Assembly: GCA_000727475.1 (NCBI GenBank)
Contig: KL647290.1
Coordinates: forward strand, 4,438,554-4,502,553
Length of the DNA stretch: 64,000 bases
Direction of reading: 5' to 3'
Origin: Sarcocystis neurona
Lineage: Eukaryota; Apicomplexa; Conoidasida; Eucoccidiorida; Sarcocystidae
In this document: positions 1-12,326 of the stretch, in pieces
Layout: every line of letters begins with the position of its first letter
Position numbering within the stretch: the first letter of the stretch is position 1
Program-made: the position numbers and the translations under genes
Notes under the pieces: generated by a model
Databases searched by the model: none
What the model saw: only the letters and a program-made list of their open reading frames with translations
Told to the model about the DNA's origin: nothing

Positions 1-9
1 TATGTACGT

Positions 10-49
<40 letters not shown>

Positions 50-1100
50 GTAGACATGTGTAGACATACGTCTACCTGCCGTTCCCATAGAATACATACA
101 TATCTATGCATATACATATATAGATAGGTAGATACACGTGGAAATACGTACTTTCTCCGGTTTCCACACATAACATATATGCATGTCTACGCATATATAT
201 ATGGATATATGTAGACATATATGCATATCTCTACCACTTCTATACGGTGATATGTATGTCTCTACTCACAAGCTGTCCCCTGTACACACTACATTACTAT
301 ATGCGTGGGGGCGTAATAAGCTACATACATGAGAGACACGCACACACAGCATATATATGTGTGCCTGGGCAGCCCCTATATCTTCACAAGTAGGTGATAT
401 ACTACATACTCTATACATATGCCTATACTTTCTACTTCGTATATGTACTTCTACAAGTATACGTTATATACTACACACACATACATATATATATATGCCT
501 AGAACTTCTCTAAACTCCTATATGTAGCTCTACACACAAGCTTTGTTATATGGAGAACGGGTATGTACAGATGTATATGCCTGTAATATAGCACGTCACG
601 CAGCACACACATATATATCTACATACATGCATGTATACGTAAAGCTTCTCCACGACCCTACTCCTCTATAGCGCTGCATATATATGTGTATATGTACGGC
701 TTGTATAGAGTGACACTCGCACATATCGCAGCATATACAATATTTGTAGATCTTCAATCTCTATAAAGGAGTACTTGGCTATACCACAACATACATATAT
801 ATGTATGCAGACAGTTCCTATAGAACAGTAGGTGTGTCTAATGCAGCATACATATATGTGTACGTGTGTACCAGCAACATAGGAGAATGCGTGTGGGTAT
901 CTACTACATATGTGTCAAATACAGGACAATTCTGTATACATCAAGCAGTTGCCCACTACACACAAAATATACATATATGTACGTGTAAACCTTTGCTCTC
1001 TATACCGTAAAACGGGCACAAGTATGTCCACGTATACATTACGTCGGGAATGGACACCCCACGTATACATACATAGCAGCTGCTGTATCGCTCCTGCTTC
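1..1100. repeat. AT-rich simple-repeat tract
   Basis: Opens with a (TA)n run at about 14-47 and continues as degenerate TATATGTATACATA-type sequence with interspersed ACACAC and CTCTA motifs. Open frames here are short and low in complexity. I see no splice-bounded exon or RNA gene. The same sequence type fills the U2A' introns further along, so this may be intron or intergenic filler. Confidence 0.8.
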
Positions 1101-3900
1101 TACTGCTGCAGCGCTGACGTATACATACACAGCAGCTGCAGTATCCCTCCTGCTCCGGCTGCTGCAGTGCTGCTCCACTCCTGCGCCCCGGTTGCTACCG
1201 CTCCACGCGCCCCACTACTACATGTGCTGCTGCTGCTGTTGAAGGACACGTGCCGTCACTGCTGCCGCACAAACTGGCGCTGCTGCTCCTCTCCTGCCGT
1301 CCCCGCTGTTGACTGTCCGGCTGCGGCCGGTCTACCCCCTGCGCAGAGCACTGCTGTGACAGCGCGACGCCTCCTTCGCGTAAGATGCTGCTGTCATCTA
1401 CACACCGTGACGTGCCTTCGGCTCCTGCTGCTGCTGGTGCAGTCGCTCCTGCTGGACGTGCTGCGCAGCTGCTGTTGCAGAAACTCGTCCTCCGCTACAA
1501 CGTGCTCGTGCTGCTGCTGCGACCTTCTTCACACACCCCTGTCGCTGCTGTGAGTCCTTTTTTGCTGGACGTGCTGCGCTGCTGCTGTCGCAGAAACTTT
1601 TCCCCCGCTACAACGTGCTCGGGCTGCTGCTGCGACTGACCGCCGCCCTCCCGCCGCAAAACACGTACAGAAGCAGCACTGCTGCACGGCGCTTACCCCT
1701 GCCGACGTGTTTCGACTGCCTCTGGTCCTCTGTCGTCGACCTTCTGCAGTGAGTAGTACTGCTCCTGCTCGGACCCGCCCGCTGCCAAGCTCCTCCTGCC
1801 GCAACTGCCGTTGCTTACAGAGAAGTCCGCCTGCTACTGCTGCTGGCGCCGCTGCTTCTCCTCCCGTTGCGGCGGCACGGACGGCAAGAGATGACGCTGC
1901 AGTTGGGTTTCTGTCGGCTTCACTGCGGCGGGTGTCGCTGCTGTTGCTGCTGCTGCCGTGGTGGGTGCCGCGGCCACTGCTCTCCTTGGCCTGCGATTGT
2001 CGATGCTGCTGCTCCGCTGGTAACGGCTACGTAACTCCTGCGGCCGCTACAGTTCTTGGTTGAACTCCTGCTGCTACGGCTGCAGCGGCGCGACGGTTGC
2101 CCTTGCTGCTGCCGGTGTTCGGGTTTTGCTCCTGGTCCTGGAGTGCCACGCGCAGTCACTTCTACAACAATGCGGCAGGGACACCAGTGGGGAACAGTGG
2201 AGGGAAGGGCATGCATCAGCCGGCAAGTCACCCCTGCGGAGTCGCAGGAGACCCGAGAGATGGACGAAGTGGCGAAAAGGCAGGAGGGCAACAGTACAGA
2301 GGCACCAGGAAAAAGTTGGGAGAGAAGGAGTCGTCCTCCTGCTGGGGAGAGAAGTACGATATGCCGGACGCTAGTAACCGCTGTGGCCAGGGGCCCGCGC
2401 TGCGCCAGGGGAACAGCCGAAAATGCTTGGGCTGCTTCACTTCGTTCTGTCACAGAACAACGCGTTGCGAACCGGTAAACGGCATGAAAAAAATACGGAC
2501 ACGTCACCCACGTTGAAATCACATGCTGCGTCATTATGAGAGTTGCTCTTCTTCGTGCCGCTGCTGCGCTTCCGCTGGTACCCCTGCTCTGTTCCGCTGC
2601 TGCTCCTGCTGCCTTGCTCACGCTGCTGCTGCTGCTGATTATGACACGGCTGCTGCTCCAGCCGTGGCTCTGGCTTCTTGTACTGCTGCTGTTGCTGCCC
2701 CCTGCGCCGCCACCACCGCTGTTGCTGCTGGCCCTGCGACTTGGGTTGCGTCTGCTGCCGCTGCCGCCTACGGCGCGGCCCTCTTCTCTGCTTCGCCTTT
2801 GCAGCTGTGCTGCAGTAGCAGCTCTCGGTGCTCCAGCCACACTGCCCTGCTGCCTGCGGTTTCACGTCCGGCTGCTGAAACTGGCCCTGCTGCCCTCGTC
2901 CCTGCTAGCATGGCTGGTGGTGCTGCGACTGTTCGTGTTGCTGTTTCCGTCCTTCCGGTCAGCCCGCATACAAACCAGTGCGACCTCCTGGCTGTGCTGG
3001 TACAACAATGCCACGCGACGTCCGCTGCTGCGGCTCGACTACAAGAGCAACATCTACTGCTGGTGCACTGCGGTAGTAGCTGCCTCCCTCCTGCTTCTGC
3101 TGCCGGTGAGGCTGGTGGTTGTCCTTGCAGGTTCGAGTTTAACTGGTATGTAGTGGCGCCCCTATCGTCGGTCAGCGCGTACGATTCTGCTTGTTCACGG
3201 GGGGTCTGTCAGTGTTCCCGTCCTACCTGGCTGTTCCTGGTGGTGCCCCCCCCTGTAGCGAGTTGTGGAGCCCCACCTGCTGCTGCGGGTCCCGCCCTGC
3301 CCTTCCCGCTTCAATGCTGAGCGTGCTGTCCCTGCTATTGCGACTGACGCGAGTCGCGCGGTTATGGTGGCTTCTGTGGACTTTGCTGTTGCTGCAGCTC
3401 CTCTGCTGGTACTGCTACCCGCTGTCGTGCCCTGCCCAAGCGACTTTCTACTAGTCTTTCTTGCATACACTGACAGAGCTCGCCCCCTGCTGCTGCAGTC
3501 CGTCTTCCTCACTGGTGGTGCTGCTGTCCAGTAGCAGTTTCCCCGACGCGCATATGCACCGGAAGCCCTGTGGCTAACAATAGTCGGGCGTAGAGCTGCG
3601 GCCAATGCTACGAAAAGACACGCGAAAGAGTTGACTCTCTGCTGCCGGTATTCGCTGCTGTCGCCCCCGCTTGCTCCGCTGGCACCACGATGATGCAGGT
3701 GATAGGGGCGCTTGCGACTTTGTGGTGATGTTTCTCTCTCTGCACAGCTTCGCAGCAGCTGCAGGACCCCTCCGCATCATCTTCTGCTTCTCTGTGTGCG
3801 GCGCGGTGCTGCTACGCGCGCGGTTGCTCGACTGCTGCTTCACTGCGGTACGATCTTGCTGCACGGCGGCGTTTCACTAATCCTACTTCTGCTCCTGTTA
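1100..3900. repeat. CTG-dense triplet-repeat block
   Basis: Imperfect CTG/CCTGCTGCTG runs dominate the + strand. All three frames stay open for long stretches, giving Leu-, Ala- or Cys-rich peptides, so open-frame length carries no weight. Between about 2170 and 2520 the triplet bias fades. There a - strand frame reads as ordinary protein (QAFSAVPLAQRGPLATAV), and this is the only part of the block that might be an exon. Confidence 0.75.
2150..2560 (-). CDS. possible exon, unrecognised
   Basis: A - strand frame without stops crosses the only non-triplet part of this block. It encodes a mixed-composition peptide containing QAFSAVPLAQRGPLATAV and RHIVLLSPAGGRLLLSQLF. No family is recognised, and the + strand frames are also open. 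Boundaries are approximate. It could equally be chance openness in GC-rich DNA. Confidence 0.2.
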
Positions 3901-4993
3901 AAAGTTGTGCCGTGTCCTCCGGCCACCTCCACTGCGACTGGAAACTCACTCGATACCCCACTACATGCAGCTGGTGGGTTGCGGCCCTCTCGGTAGGGGC
4001 ACCCGCAGCGGGACTGACTTCTGTTACTTCTTACGCTGCTGGGGTATGTGCCCGTCTATGTGTCCGCCTCCTGCAAGGATCCTGTCCTTCCTTCGTACAG
4101 GCTTTCCGACCGGCTAGGGGCACTGTTTTCAGAAAACCAGATACATAAACACGTACACACGCGCACGCATTTGGCTGCCAGTCCGCTACCGCAAAAAAGT
4201 GTGTTCGAATAAACCTACCTTTGCACACGGTGACTACGTTTACGTAGCTGGACCCTCAGCACGAAGCCACCGTCTTTTACAGGTGTCCACATCGATATGT
4301 AGCTAAGCGCGTCTTTCCACGTAGATATTTCTGGTGACCACGTTCCACCGAGGCAGGAGGAGGTCCACATCGTGAGTGCTGCAATGAAAGCTAAGAAGAC
4401 AAATCATGCAACCGTCAGAGCATTTCTGATGGAGCAGCTGGGCCATCCCCAACACGATCGGAAAGCAAAATGTGAGCAGGGGCAGCGGCAGTGGCGACAT
4501 CAACGCACGCAGACACAGCAACACCACGTGGAGGAGCACTGCTATCTGGCTGCGCCAGCAGACACAGGCTGAGGGGATGATGGAAGCGCACAGGGCCACC
4601 GACGGACAACACAGTACCGCGGGCCCATCAGCAGCAACCACCAGTAGACACCAAAGGGCAGCATTTCCAATTGTCGCTGTAGCGTCAGGACTTGAAGACC
4701 CTGCCGAGCAGCAGGAGGAACGGCAATAGCAACCGGAAGGAACACTGCCTAGCGCACGTAGCAGCAGGTGAGAACAACAGCGACAGAACGTGACTAGAAG
4801 AGCGGGCCGCGACAACTGCAGCAGAAACCCACCGACTTACAGGTGGTAGAGGGCACACGAGCGGCAGGTGCGACGCCGGGGTGATGGCAGCAGACATGAT
4901 CCCCCAAAAGATTTGCGTCCCTGCTGCAGTGAATGGCATCACACTGGCACTGGCAGCACGTGCTCCTGGGGAATGGCGCGAGCAGACGCCACA

Positions 4994-5200
4994 TCAGCGA
5001 CGTAGCAGGCGGGACTCTTGCAGGGTAGCTGCGCTACCAGCGGCGTCAGTTGCTTGTAGTAGACGGGCTTTCTCTTTCACCTGCTGCTCTGTTCTGCGCT
5101 TCATTTGCTCACAGTGTCCTTCGCAGACGCGACGCGTCCCTAGCTGCAGCCTCACCCGCGCAGCCAGTTGCAGCAGTTCAGGACCTGCTGTGGCAGCCAC
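4994..5200 (-). CDS. possible exon, helical Arg/Gln/Glu-rich, unrecognised
   Basis: The - strand frame reads as a charged helical peptide (ELLQLAARVRLQLGTRR, EGHCEQMKRRTEQQ). A candidate GTGAAAG donor follows the codons for EQQ at 5081. It lies about 280 bases downstream, in - strand order, of the better supported exon at 5483-5630. The two could belong to one gene, but the obvious acceptor is not in phase with that exon, so the connection is unproven. Confidence 0.2.
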   Translation of the reverse strand: MAATAGPELLQLAARVRLQLGTRRVCEGHCEQMKRRTEQQVKEKARLLQATDAAGSAATLQESRLLRR

Positions 5201-5482
5201 GGTGGGTACAGCGCCACGTGGATGGAGGCCGTGGGGCAGCAGCGGAGTGAACTTGCTTCAGCAGGAGCGACGGTCAGGTCCACGCTAACTAGTAGCTGGG
5301 CACGTGCCACCTAGCAGCTGCTCTCTCTAGGAGTAGCTCTAAAGCCACAAATAATCGCAGCAGCACACACTACCTGGTCAGACACATATATACTGAGGCG
5401 CAGAACTACAGTCAGAGATAATCGCAGCAACACTACCAACAAGTCAACCGCACAGACTGAGGCGCAGTGCCTTTTCCCTTAC

Positions 5483-5630
5483 GGAAGAAACAAGGTCGTG
5501 CTTGACACTCAAAGAATAGCGGGATGCTCGCCGCAGCAACTGGCCCATCAAATCAACAACAGCACTCGGGGCGAGCAGCCCTCTGTCTTGCCCCGGCATC
5601 CACCTTAATGTGGTGAGAGCTTCGCTTTTG
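5483..5630 (-). CDS. probable internal exon, helical protein, unrecognised
   Basis: A 148-base - strand exon bounded by a pyrimidine-rich acceptor (TTCTTCTGCAG) and a GTAAGG donor. It encodes a non-repetitive helical peptide including EALTTLRWMPGQDRGLL and AVVDLMGQLLRRASRYSL. The alternating Leu/Ala helices resemble the alpha-helical repeat proteins common in apicomplexan organelles, but no diagnostic motif is visible and I do not assign a family. Upstream, in the same frame, a further coding-like stretch ends only 21 bases before this exon (see findings). Confidence 0.45.
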
Positions 5631-7599
5631 CTGCAGAAGAACAACGATTACAAATTCCTGCGTTTCGGCAATAGGATGTTCGACACCACAGACGACTTTG
5701 TTCCGCAGGAGTGTTCGGCTTCAGAAGCAAGCAATGCAGCTACCGTTGTCCCGTAACACAGCGTCACTCCTCTACTTGTGAAAAACTCGCCTATCTCTGG
5801 CGCCGCTACAAAACTTCACTGCTGTTAGAAGGCGACGCGTGGCACGCTTGAATCTGCTGCTCGTGCTCCTTTGAGTCCTGCTGTTGCTTTCGTGTCTGCT
5901 GCTGCGCCGACCTTTACAAATGACCTGCTTCTGCAGGTTTTGCTTCTCTGCACCTGCGACCCCTGCCGTGCTGGTGCTGTTGCTCATGCGTGTCCTGTTA
6001 CTGCTGTCTGCGGTGCTGATGGTGCTTACACTTCTGGTCGTCCTGCGGCTTTAGCACGCAGAGCCAAAGAGGGCGTGGGTCACACGTATATATTCTCTCA
6101 CACCTCCGTCTGCTCATGCTCCCCCCTTATTCTACCAAGTATCTGCTTCCGCCTTTCTATCGTTAAAGCGGGGCAGATGAACGGCAGACAGGCAGTGTGC
6201 CCCGTGTGTACCGGGACAAATATCCCTAAGCTGCGTACGCAGGAGACGCAGTAAAGTTGAAAGCAGCAGCAGAAGCAGCAGCGTTGAAATGCTGCGACGT
6301 TTGGGCAGGCAGCAAGAGCAGCACCAGCCCGTCGTGCAGTAGCACGAGGAGGAGCACTGCTGCCAACAGCGGTAATAGCAGAACGAGAAGCACCAGCAGT
6401 AAAAAGGTAGCAGCAGACGTGACGAGCAGCAGCAGAGGCAGGGGCACTGCTGGCGCCAGCAGTAGCAGCAGAACGAGACGCGACAGCAGTTAAGGTACAC
6501 GCAAGACGTGCAGCAGCAGTGGCAGAAAGCAGCAGCAGCAAGTGCATGGCAAGCAGCCGCATGACACTATCACCTTCCACACTACCAGCTGTTGCCTTGC
6601 AGTCGTATGGCACGCAGGTTGAGTTTTGGTTGGGAAGGAGAGACAGCAGCAGCAAAACAAGGAGAGGAGAAAGCAGCAGGGCAACGCGCAGCACATGCGT
6701 TCGTCAGCGGAGGGGCACCCGCACCTATCAGAGTGGAGATGAGGAGCTGCAGCGGAAGAAGCTGAAGCAGTTACACATTTAGGGTAGAAGTACGAGGTGA
6801 GAACAGTAACTCTTCGCAACAACAAGAGCAGCAGCAGCAGCACCTCAGAGCAGCAGCAAGGTTTGCGAGCGGTAGACGGAAAACATGCGGCAGCACGACG
6901 TCGGGACTGTGTCGGCAGCAGCAGGAGGAAGGTGTGCGCGACAACAGCACGCAGCTTGTGCTGCACGCGCAGCAATAGCTCGTAGCGGCGGCACAGCAGC
7001 CACAGCAGCAGCATTTGAGAGCGGAGCAGGACGAGGGGCAGCAAGCAATTTAGCAGCCGCCGCCATGCTGGTGGTACAACGGATAACAAGGGCAGCAGCA
7101 GGAGCAGCAAGGGAATTTCAAAACAACCACACCCGTTGTAAGTAGACCTAGTAGCAGCCCGCGTTGGCTCTGCGTGTGTAGCCGCCGTTTACGTGGTAAT
7201 ATGTTGGCAGAAGACTGTTTCTCGGGTAAGTTTCTTCGTCCTGAATCATCTCATCCACTGCCGGCGTTTCTCCTCCGGAGGTGGCAGCAAGAAAGCTGTT
7301 GTTGTCAAATGTTGCTGCTTCTTTCCACTGCCGCTGACTTGGCCCGCGTGCCGGCCAGGGGTTAGTGCGTAGCAGTTGTCGCTCGGCAGCTACTTCGCAA
7401 ACTCGCCTGCCCTCTATCGAGAAGCAACAATATAAGTATCTTCTGCTGCTGTTGTTGTTGCTTCTTCAACTGGTTCTGCTCCTGCTACTGCTCTGCAATT
7501 GCCAATCTTGCGTTGGCAGCGTGGTGCGCTGGTCCTTTTGTTGGTGCTCGACACGTGCTGCTGCTGGTGTTTCTCGTGCTGCTGCGGTGCCCTCCGCAT

Positions 7600-7856
7600 A
7601 GCAAAAACCGCTGAGGTGCTCTTGACAGCAGGTGTGAGAGGTGTTGGCCAGGATCAGCGACAGCAGCAACAGTCTCAGCAGAAGCAGCAGCTGCAGCACG
7701 AGTGAAGGTTACGCTTCGGCTGTCCCCATGCGACAGCAGCAGCAGCTTGTCTAGCACCTTCTCGTGATGACCACCGGCGGACAGCAGGGTCAAGGCGTAG
7801 TAGCTGCACACGCCCACGGTCGCAGCGGCAGTGGCAGTAGCAGCAGCAGAGGGCAA
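7600..7856 (-). CDS. possible exon, Ala/Leu-rich helical, unrecognised
   Basis: The - strand frame includes VGVCSYYALTLLSAGGHHEK and AVADPGQHLSHLLSRAP. It resembles helical repeat protein and lies on the same strand as the exon at 5483-5630, 2 kb upstream of it. A second - strand frame over the same bases (LLRLDPAVRRWSSREGARQ) is also coding-like, so the reading frame is uncertain. Limits are approximate. Confidence 0.22.
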
Positions 7857-8039
7857 TCAGCACTTCTCAAGCAACAGCACCTATCACGGGAAGGGCAGCA
7901 GCAGCAGTCACTACTACATCAACTGCAGCCGTAGTGTGTTCGTAGACAAGCCGCAGCGCAGCGGGCAGGCATCACCCGCAGGAGCAGTGGCAGAAGCGTT
8001 GATTCGCGAGACGACACGTAGTCTTTCGTAGCGGGTGGA

Positions 8040-8225
8040 GAAGCGGGTGGCTACAGCAGTGGCTGACGCTTCTGGAGTAGCAGGGGCAGCAGCCCTCCAG
8101 CATGCACCCTCGCAGCACCAGAAGCAGAACGTTTATGCGCAGCAGCCGACGCAAAAGGCAGCGCGGCACGCCGTCGACGAGAGCATTTCTGGCGGTGGCA
8201 CACAGTAGCTCGGCAAACAGTGCTG
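8040..8225 (-). CDS. possible exon, helical, unrecognised
   Basis: The - strand frame contains ALFAELLCATARNALVDG followed by VPRCLLRRLLRINVLLLVL, a regular amphipathic-helix pattern, preceded by a CTGCTGCAG acceptor-like site. It lies in series with the - strand candidates at 7.7 and 5.5 kb. No family is recognised, and overlapping frames are also open. Confidence 0.25.
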
Positions 8226-8479
8226 CAGCAGCAGCACATAGATAGCTACAGGAGGGCGGCCGCTGGTGCTGCAGGCTCGCTCAGCTCGCAGCACTACTCT
8301 AGAGCAGCTGGAGCGCGAAGGCAGCTCGACAGTATCCACCCCAACGTAGCATACGGCAGCACAGCGCAGAAAGCAGTAGCGAGCAGCAAAATTAGTAGGC
8401 CGCAACGACGATCGAAGAAGATCTGCAATAAAGCACTGGCGGGCGACTGCATTGCTTCCCCGTCGCCATAAGGAAGAGG

Positions 8480-8800
8480 AGCTGCAGCTGCAGCAGCAGT
8501 TACGCATACAGGCAGGACGCCCAGCGCGACAGCAGCGGCACAGCAGCAGTACAGCAGCAGTACAGCAGCAGCACACCAGCAGCACAGCAGCAACACATAG
8601 CAGTACAGCCGCAGCACAGCAGCAGCACAGCAGTAACACAGAGCAGCACAGCGGCAGCACAGCAGCCGCACAGCAGCAGCACGGCAGCAGCATACCAGCA
8701 ACACGACAGCAGCGCAGCAACACCACAGCGGCGGCACAGCAGCCGCGCAACAGTACCACCTCACAGCGAAGAAATAGCCCTCTCGTCAGCCACAGACCGA
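8480..8800. repeat. dense CAG/CAGCA triplet array
   Basis: A nearly pure imperfect CAG array (CAGCAGCACAGCAGC-type units) about 300 bases long, the densest triplet tract in the window. It reads as Gln/His/Ser/Thr on the + strand and Cys/Leu/Ala on the - strand. No coding direction can be inferred from it. Confidence 0.85.
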
Positions 8801-9039
8801 CAGCAGCAGCAGCACCACCGCGAGACTGGCAGCTGGTGCCGGCGCCAAGGCTTCCGCCCTGACGCAGCAATAATAATATGCTAACTACAACACGCCACCT
8901 CGCGCCGCTGCAGCAGCACCAGAAAACTCCACCTGCAGAACAGCACTCAAAAATCCGGGGGAGGGAAGCAGCAGTAGCAGCAAAAGCAGCTGCAGCCGTG
9001 CTCCTGGCGGCAAGTGAATGCGTGAACTAAGAAACAGCA

Positions 9040-9190
9040 GCAGTAACAGCAAGAGACAAGAGGCCAGCAGGAGTAGGGGAGGAGAGGCGCAGCAGCGCGG
9101 GCAAGACAGCGGGAAGCGATGCGTCGCAGCAAGACAGCGAGCGGAGCAGCTGCTCTGCGGCTTCAGCTTTTCGAGGAGGAGTGGCAAGAC
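9040..9190 (-). CDS. possible exon, helical, unrecognised
   Basis: The - strand frame reads STRECLATPPRKAEAAEQLL followed by RSLSCCDASLPAVLPALLRL, again an amphipathic-helix pattern like the - strand candidates between 5 and 8.3 kb. It could be a more 5' exon of the same unrecognised gene. Boundaries are approximate. Confidence 0.22.
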
Positions 9191-10690
9191 ACTCTCTCGT
9201 TGAATCGAGTATCACCGCCGTGTTGTGTTGTTCCTGCTGTCGAGCACAGCCTCTACGGCTTTTATCTACCGGTGGCGCCTGTGTAGGATGCCTTTTCTTT
9301 TTTTGCAGCCCGCGCCAGTCCTTCCAGCTTCAGCCGTGTTGTGCTGCCCCTGCTAGCGGGCAAAGCGAGTGTTGCTGCGCAGGCTACGCGCTTTGGCCGC
9401 CCGTGCTGCCGTGCCAGAGAACCTGCTGCTGTTCTTTCCGCCTCTGCTGCTGCCCCAGCCCGGCGCGCCTGTCACAGCTTTAGCAACTGGAGAACCCGAC
9501 GACTTCGCACCTTCTTGTACTCATCTGTGCACTACGCTTTCCACTTTTTCTCTTCATACGTGCGGCTGGCGTTTCCACTGTCACAGGACAGCAACCACCG
9601 CACACGGCAGCACCATTACACACGCGCGGCTCTCCCTCCGCACAGACGCACCAGTGGTGCTGCTGCGGCTGCTCCTACACCACAGCAGCACTACCTGGCG
9701 AGCCTAGCAGCAGCACTTCAGCAGCAGCACTACACCCGGAGCAGCAAAACAGCAGCAGCAAAACAGCAGCAGCGAAACAGCAACGTCAGCAACACGAGGA
9801 CCGCCCACTGTGCCGCGCCTTTTCTGCGCAGCAACACCTGCCGCAGCAGCAGCCGTAGCACGCGACAAAACAGCAACGCCTGTGCACTACGGACGTGTCA
9901 CACGGCGCCAACAGCAGCAGAAGGGAAAGTGTCGGGCTCAGGAAGTATGGGAATGATAGGGGAAGAAGAGCGGCGACCAGGGCGGCAGCAGCAACAGCAC
10001 TCCTGCTCGAGAGCGAAGAAGAAATCTGCTCCCCTGCCGCAGCAACAGCACCTGCACATCGCTAACAATCCCCCAACTCTCGTCACGCAGCGACAGCACC
10101 TCCAGCAGCAGCAGCAACAACGGCACCAGCAACAGGTTCACGTATATCACGTATACCAACAGCGGCACCTCTAGGAAGAGCAGCAGCTTTGCCAGCAGCC
10201 GCGCCTTCACCTGCAGGAGCAGCACGAGCAGTGTGGCACCAGCAGCAGCAGCAGCAACCCCCCCCGTCATAGCAGCTCCGCTAGCGGCAGCAGCGGCTCT
10301 CTACATGACAGCTGCCGAAGAACAATTTCCTTCCTCCTCGCTCTGAAGCGGCGCAGCTGCTGTGTAGTTGCGCTGCTGCGAACTGTCGCTGCACTGCCGC
10401 CGAGCTGCTGGCGGAGGCATGGGGAACTCCCGCTGCTGACCCACTGCGCCGCTGCTTTTCAGGGTTGGGCTGCTGCTATTTCTGCTGCTGCCGGCCGAGG
10501 CCCCTGCTGCTGCACTTGGTGCTGCTGGTTCTTCCCCAGCAGCAGCAGCAGCAAACAGAAGCGTTTGTTACACGAGTTCCTGCTTATATTGCCTGAGCAG
10601 CCCTCCACTAGTAGAAGCCACCGCAGCCTCTTCTGCAGTTGTGTTGCAGATGCTTCCTCAGCACCAACAGCAACGGTAACAGCAGGGAGG

Positions 10691-11547
10691 TTACAGGGGC
10701 GGCAGCGACAGCAGAAGAGCAGCTGTTCTTCTGCTACTGCAGTTTTGACTGCCCGGTCTCGCTGATGCAGCAGCATCGGCGAACCTGCTGATCTGGCTGC
10801 GGCTTCCTTTTCTCGCACGCCTGCACTGCAGCTTCTGCTTCAGGTCCTCCTCAGCTTCCTCGCCGACCGGCTTTGTTGCCGCTTCCGCACCAGCTGCTGC
10901 TGCTCCTCCCTCTTTCTTAGCATCCCGGCCACTGCTGTCCTCTTCACGAGGGCGACTGGCTTGTTGCTCTTGCTGCCGCTGCTGCTCCTGTCGACTGTTC
11001 ACCAAAGCCAAGTGCCTCTCTCCTGCTGCTGCTCTTCTGCCTCTTGGCGCGTCTCTGCTTCTGCTTTTCTCTCTTCGAACTCTGCAGCTTGATGAGCGTC
11101 TTGGTCTTGCCGCACTGCGGCTGCCGCTGCTCTACTTAAACATGCAAAGCGCAGGATAAAAACTCCAGCGGTGCAGCAGTTGCTGCCCCTGCTGCTGCTG
11201 CTATCTCTACGCAGACGTGTGCTGCACCTAGTTCCACTGCTGCCTTTGCTGCTGCTGCTGGTGCAGATGAAGAAGAAGAACGACGCGACCTGGTCTTTCA
11301 CGGCTGCTTGGTCTGCTTCTGCTGCCTTGGTGCAGCACAGGATCCCCCGGTGGCACTGTCTTTGCTGCTGCTCCTGCAGTGCCGCGAAGCTTCCCACTGC
11401 TCCCCTGTGTGCTGCGCCGCTAATGCCGGTTTCCTGCTGCAGCTGCTGCACGAGGCTGGCCTTATCCAGCAGCAGTGGCTTGGGGATCTGCTGCTGAAGC
11501 GAAGCAAAACGAAGAGGAACCCGCTGCAAGACCTGCCTCCCTGTCAT
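10691..11547 (-). CDS. possible Gln/Glu-rich coiled-coil coding region
   Basis: Two overlapping - strand frames. The upstream one has an ATG at 11547 and encodes MTGRQVLQRVPLRFASLQQQ, then DKASLVQQLQQETG, ending near 10999. The downstream one (about 11011 to 10691) is rich in Gln, Glu, Arg and Ala with coiled-coil character (GEEAEEDLKQKLQCRRARKG). A frame change, presumably an intron, is needed to join them. No family is recognised. CAG-rich DNA can mimic this composition, hence the low score. Confidence 0.25.
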
Positions 11548-12326
11548 TTGCCCGAGCGTTGCCGCTGTGATACAGAGCAGCAGCCGCACGCATCAGTAAC
11601 ATGCGTGGTACCCACGTTTCCCCGGCTGTTCATATTTCCTGCTGCTGCTGGTGGTGCAGCCTCTGACCGCAGCAGAAGAACGACACGCGACCCCGCCTGC
11701 TGCAAGTTTAGAAGCAACAATCGCAGCAGCTGTTCTCAGGTTGACAGCAAAAAAGTGGGCGGCACCTGCAGCAGCAGCAGCTCGTCCTCTGCACTATCAG
11801 CTGCGCGAGAGAATTAGACGTAGCAGCAAGGCAGCAGCTTCTGCGGGAAGGGCCACTAGTTAGCAGCACTTCACGCGAGGAAGCAGCAGCAACGCCCGAC
11901 TCTCTTCGACAAGCAGCAATGGGAGAAGCAGCAGCAGCAGCATGAGGAGTTCTGCCGGTAGGAGCAGCAGCAGCAGCAGCACGTATTCTCGTCGCCGTCG
12001 GAGCGGCCGGCCTGTGAACGGGTTCCAGCAGCAGCAATTTTGTTGCGCATCCAGGGGTGCTGCAGCAGTTGGGCGGCAAGATCTACTGCTGCATTTTCGC
12101 AGAGGAAAGACAAGCTGCTGCTGCTGCTGTGCTGTGTAGCAGTCCGTACGAGCAACGTCGGCCTCTGACTTCGTTGCTGTCCCCGCAAGGGCGCGTCTCC
12201 CTGCTGCAGCCGCTTCCTGCTGACGCAGTGGCAGCGGCTGTTGCTGCTGGTGCAGCACATCTGCTGCTGCTGTTTGCTGCCGGTCTTTCGTCGTTGTCGT
12301 CGCACCTTACAAGATCAAGTAGCAAT

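Noticed and set aside
2523..3320. 265-codon + strand Ala/Cys-rich open frame
   Set aside because: Stops are rare in CTG-dense DNA and all frames are similarly open; no domain, no splice logic, composition dictated by the triplet.
6770..6790. Single TTTAGGG heptamer as telomere-like repeat
   Set aside because: Only one copy; Eimeria telomere-like arrays consist of many tandem copies, and none is seen in the window.
8133..8870. 245-codon - strand Cys/Leu/Ala frame
   Set aside because: Most of it is the translated CAG array; only the end near 8.1 kb looks like protein, and that in a different frame.
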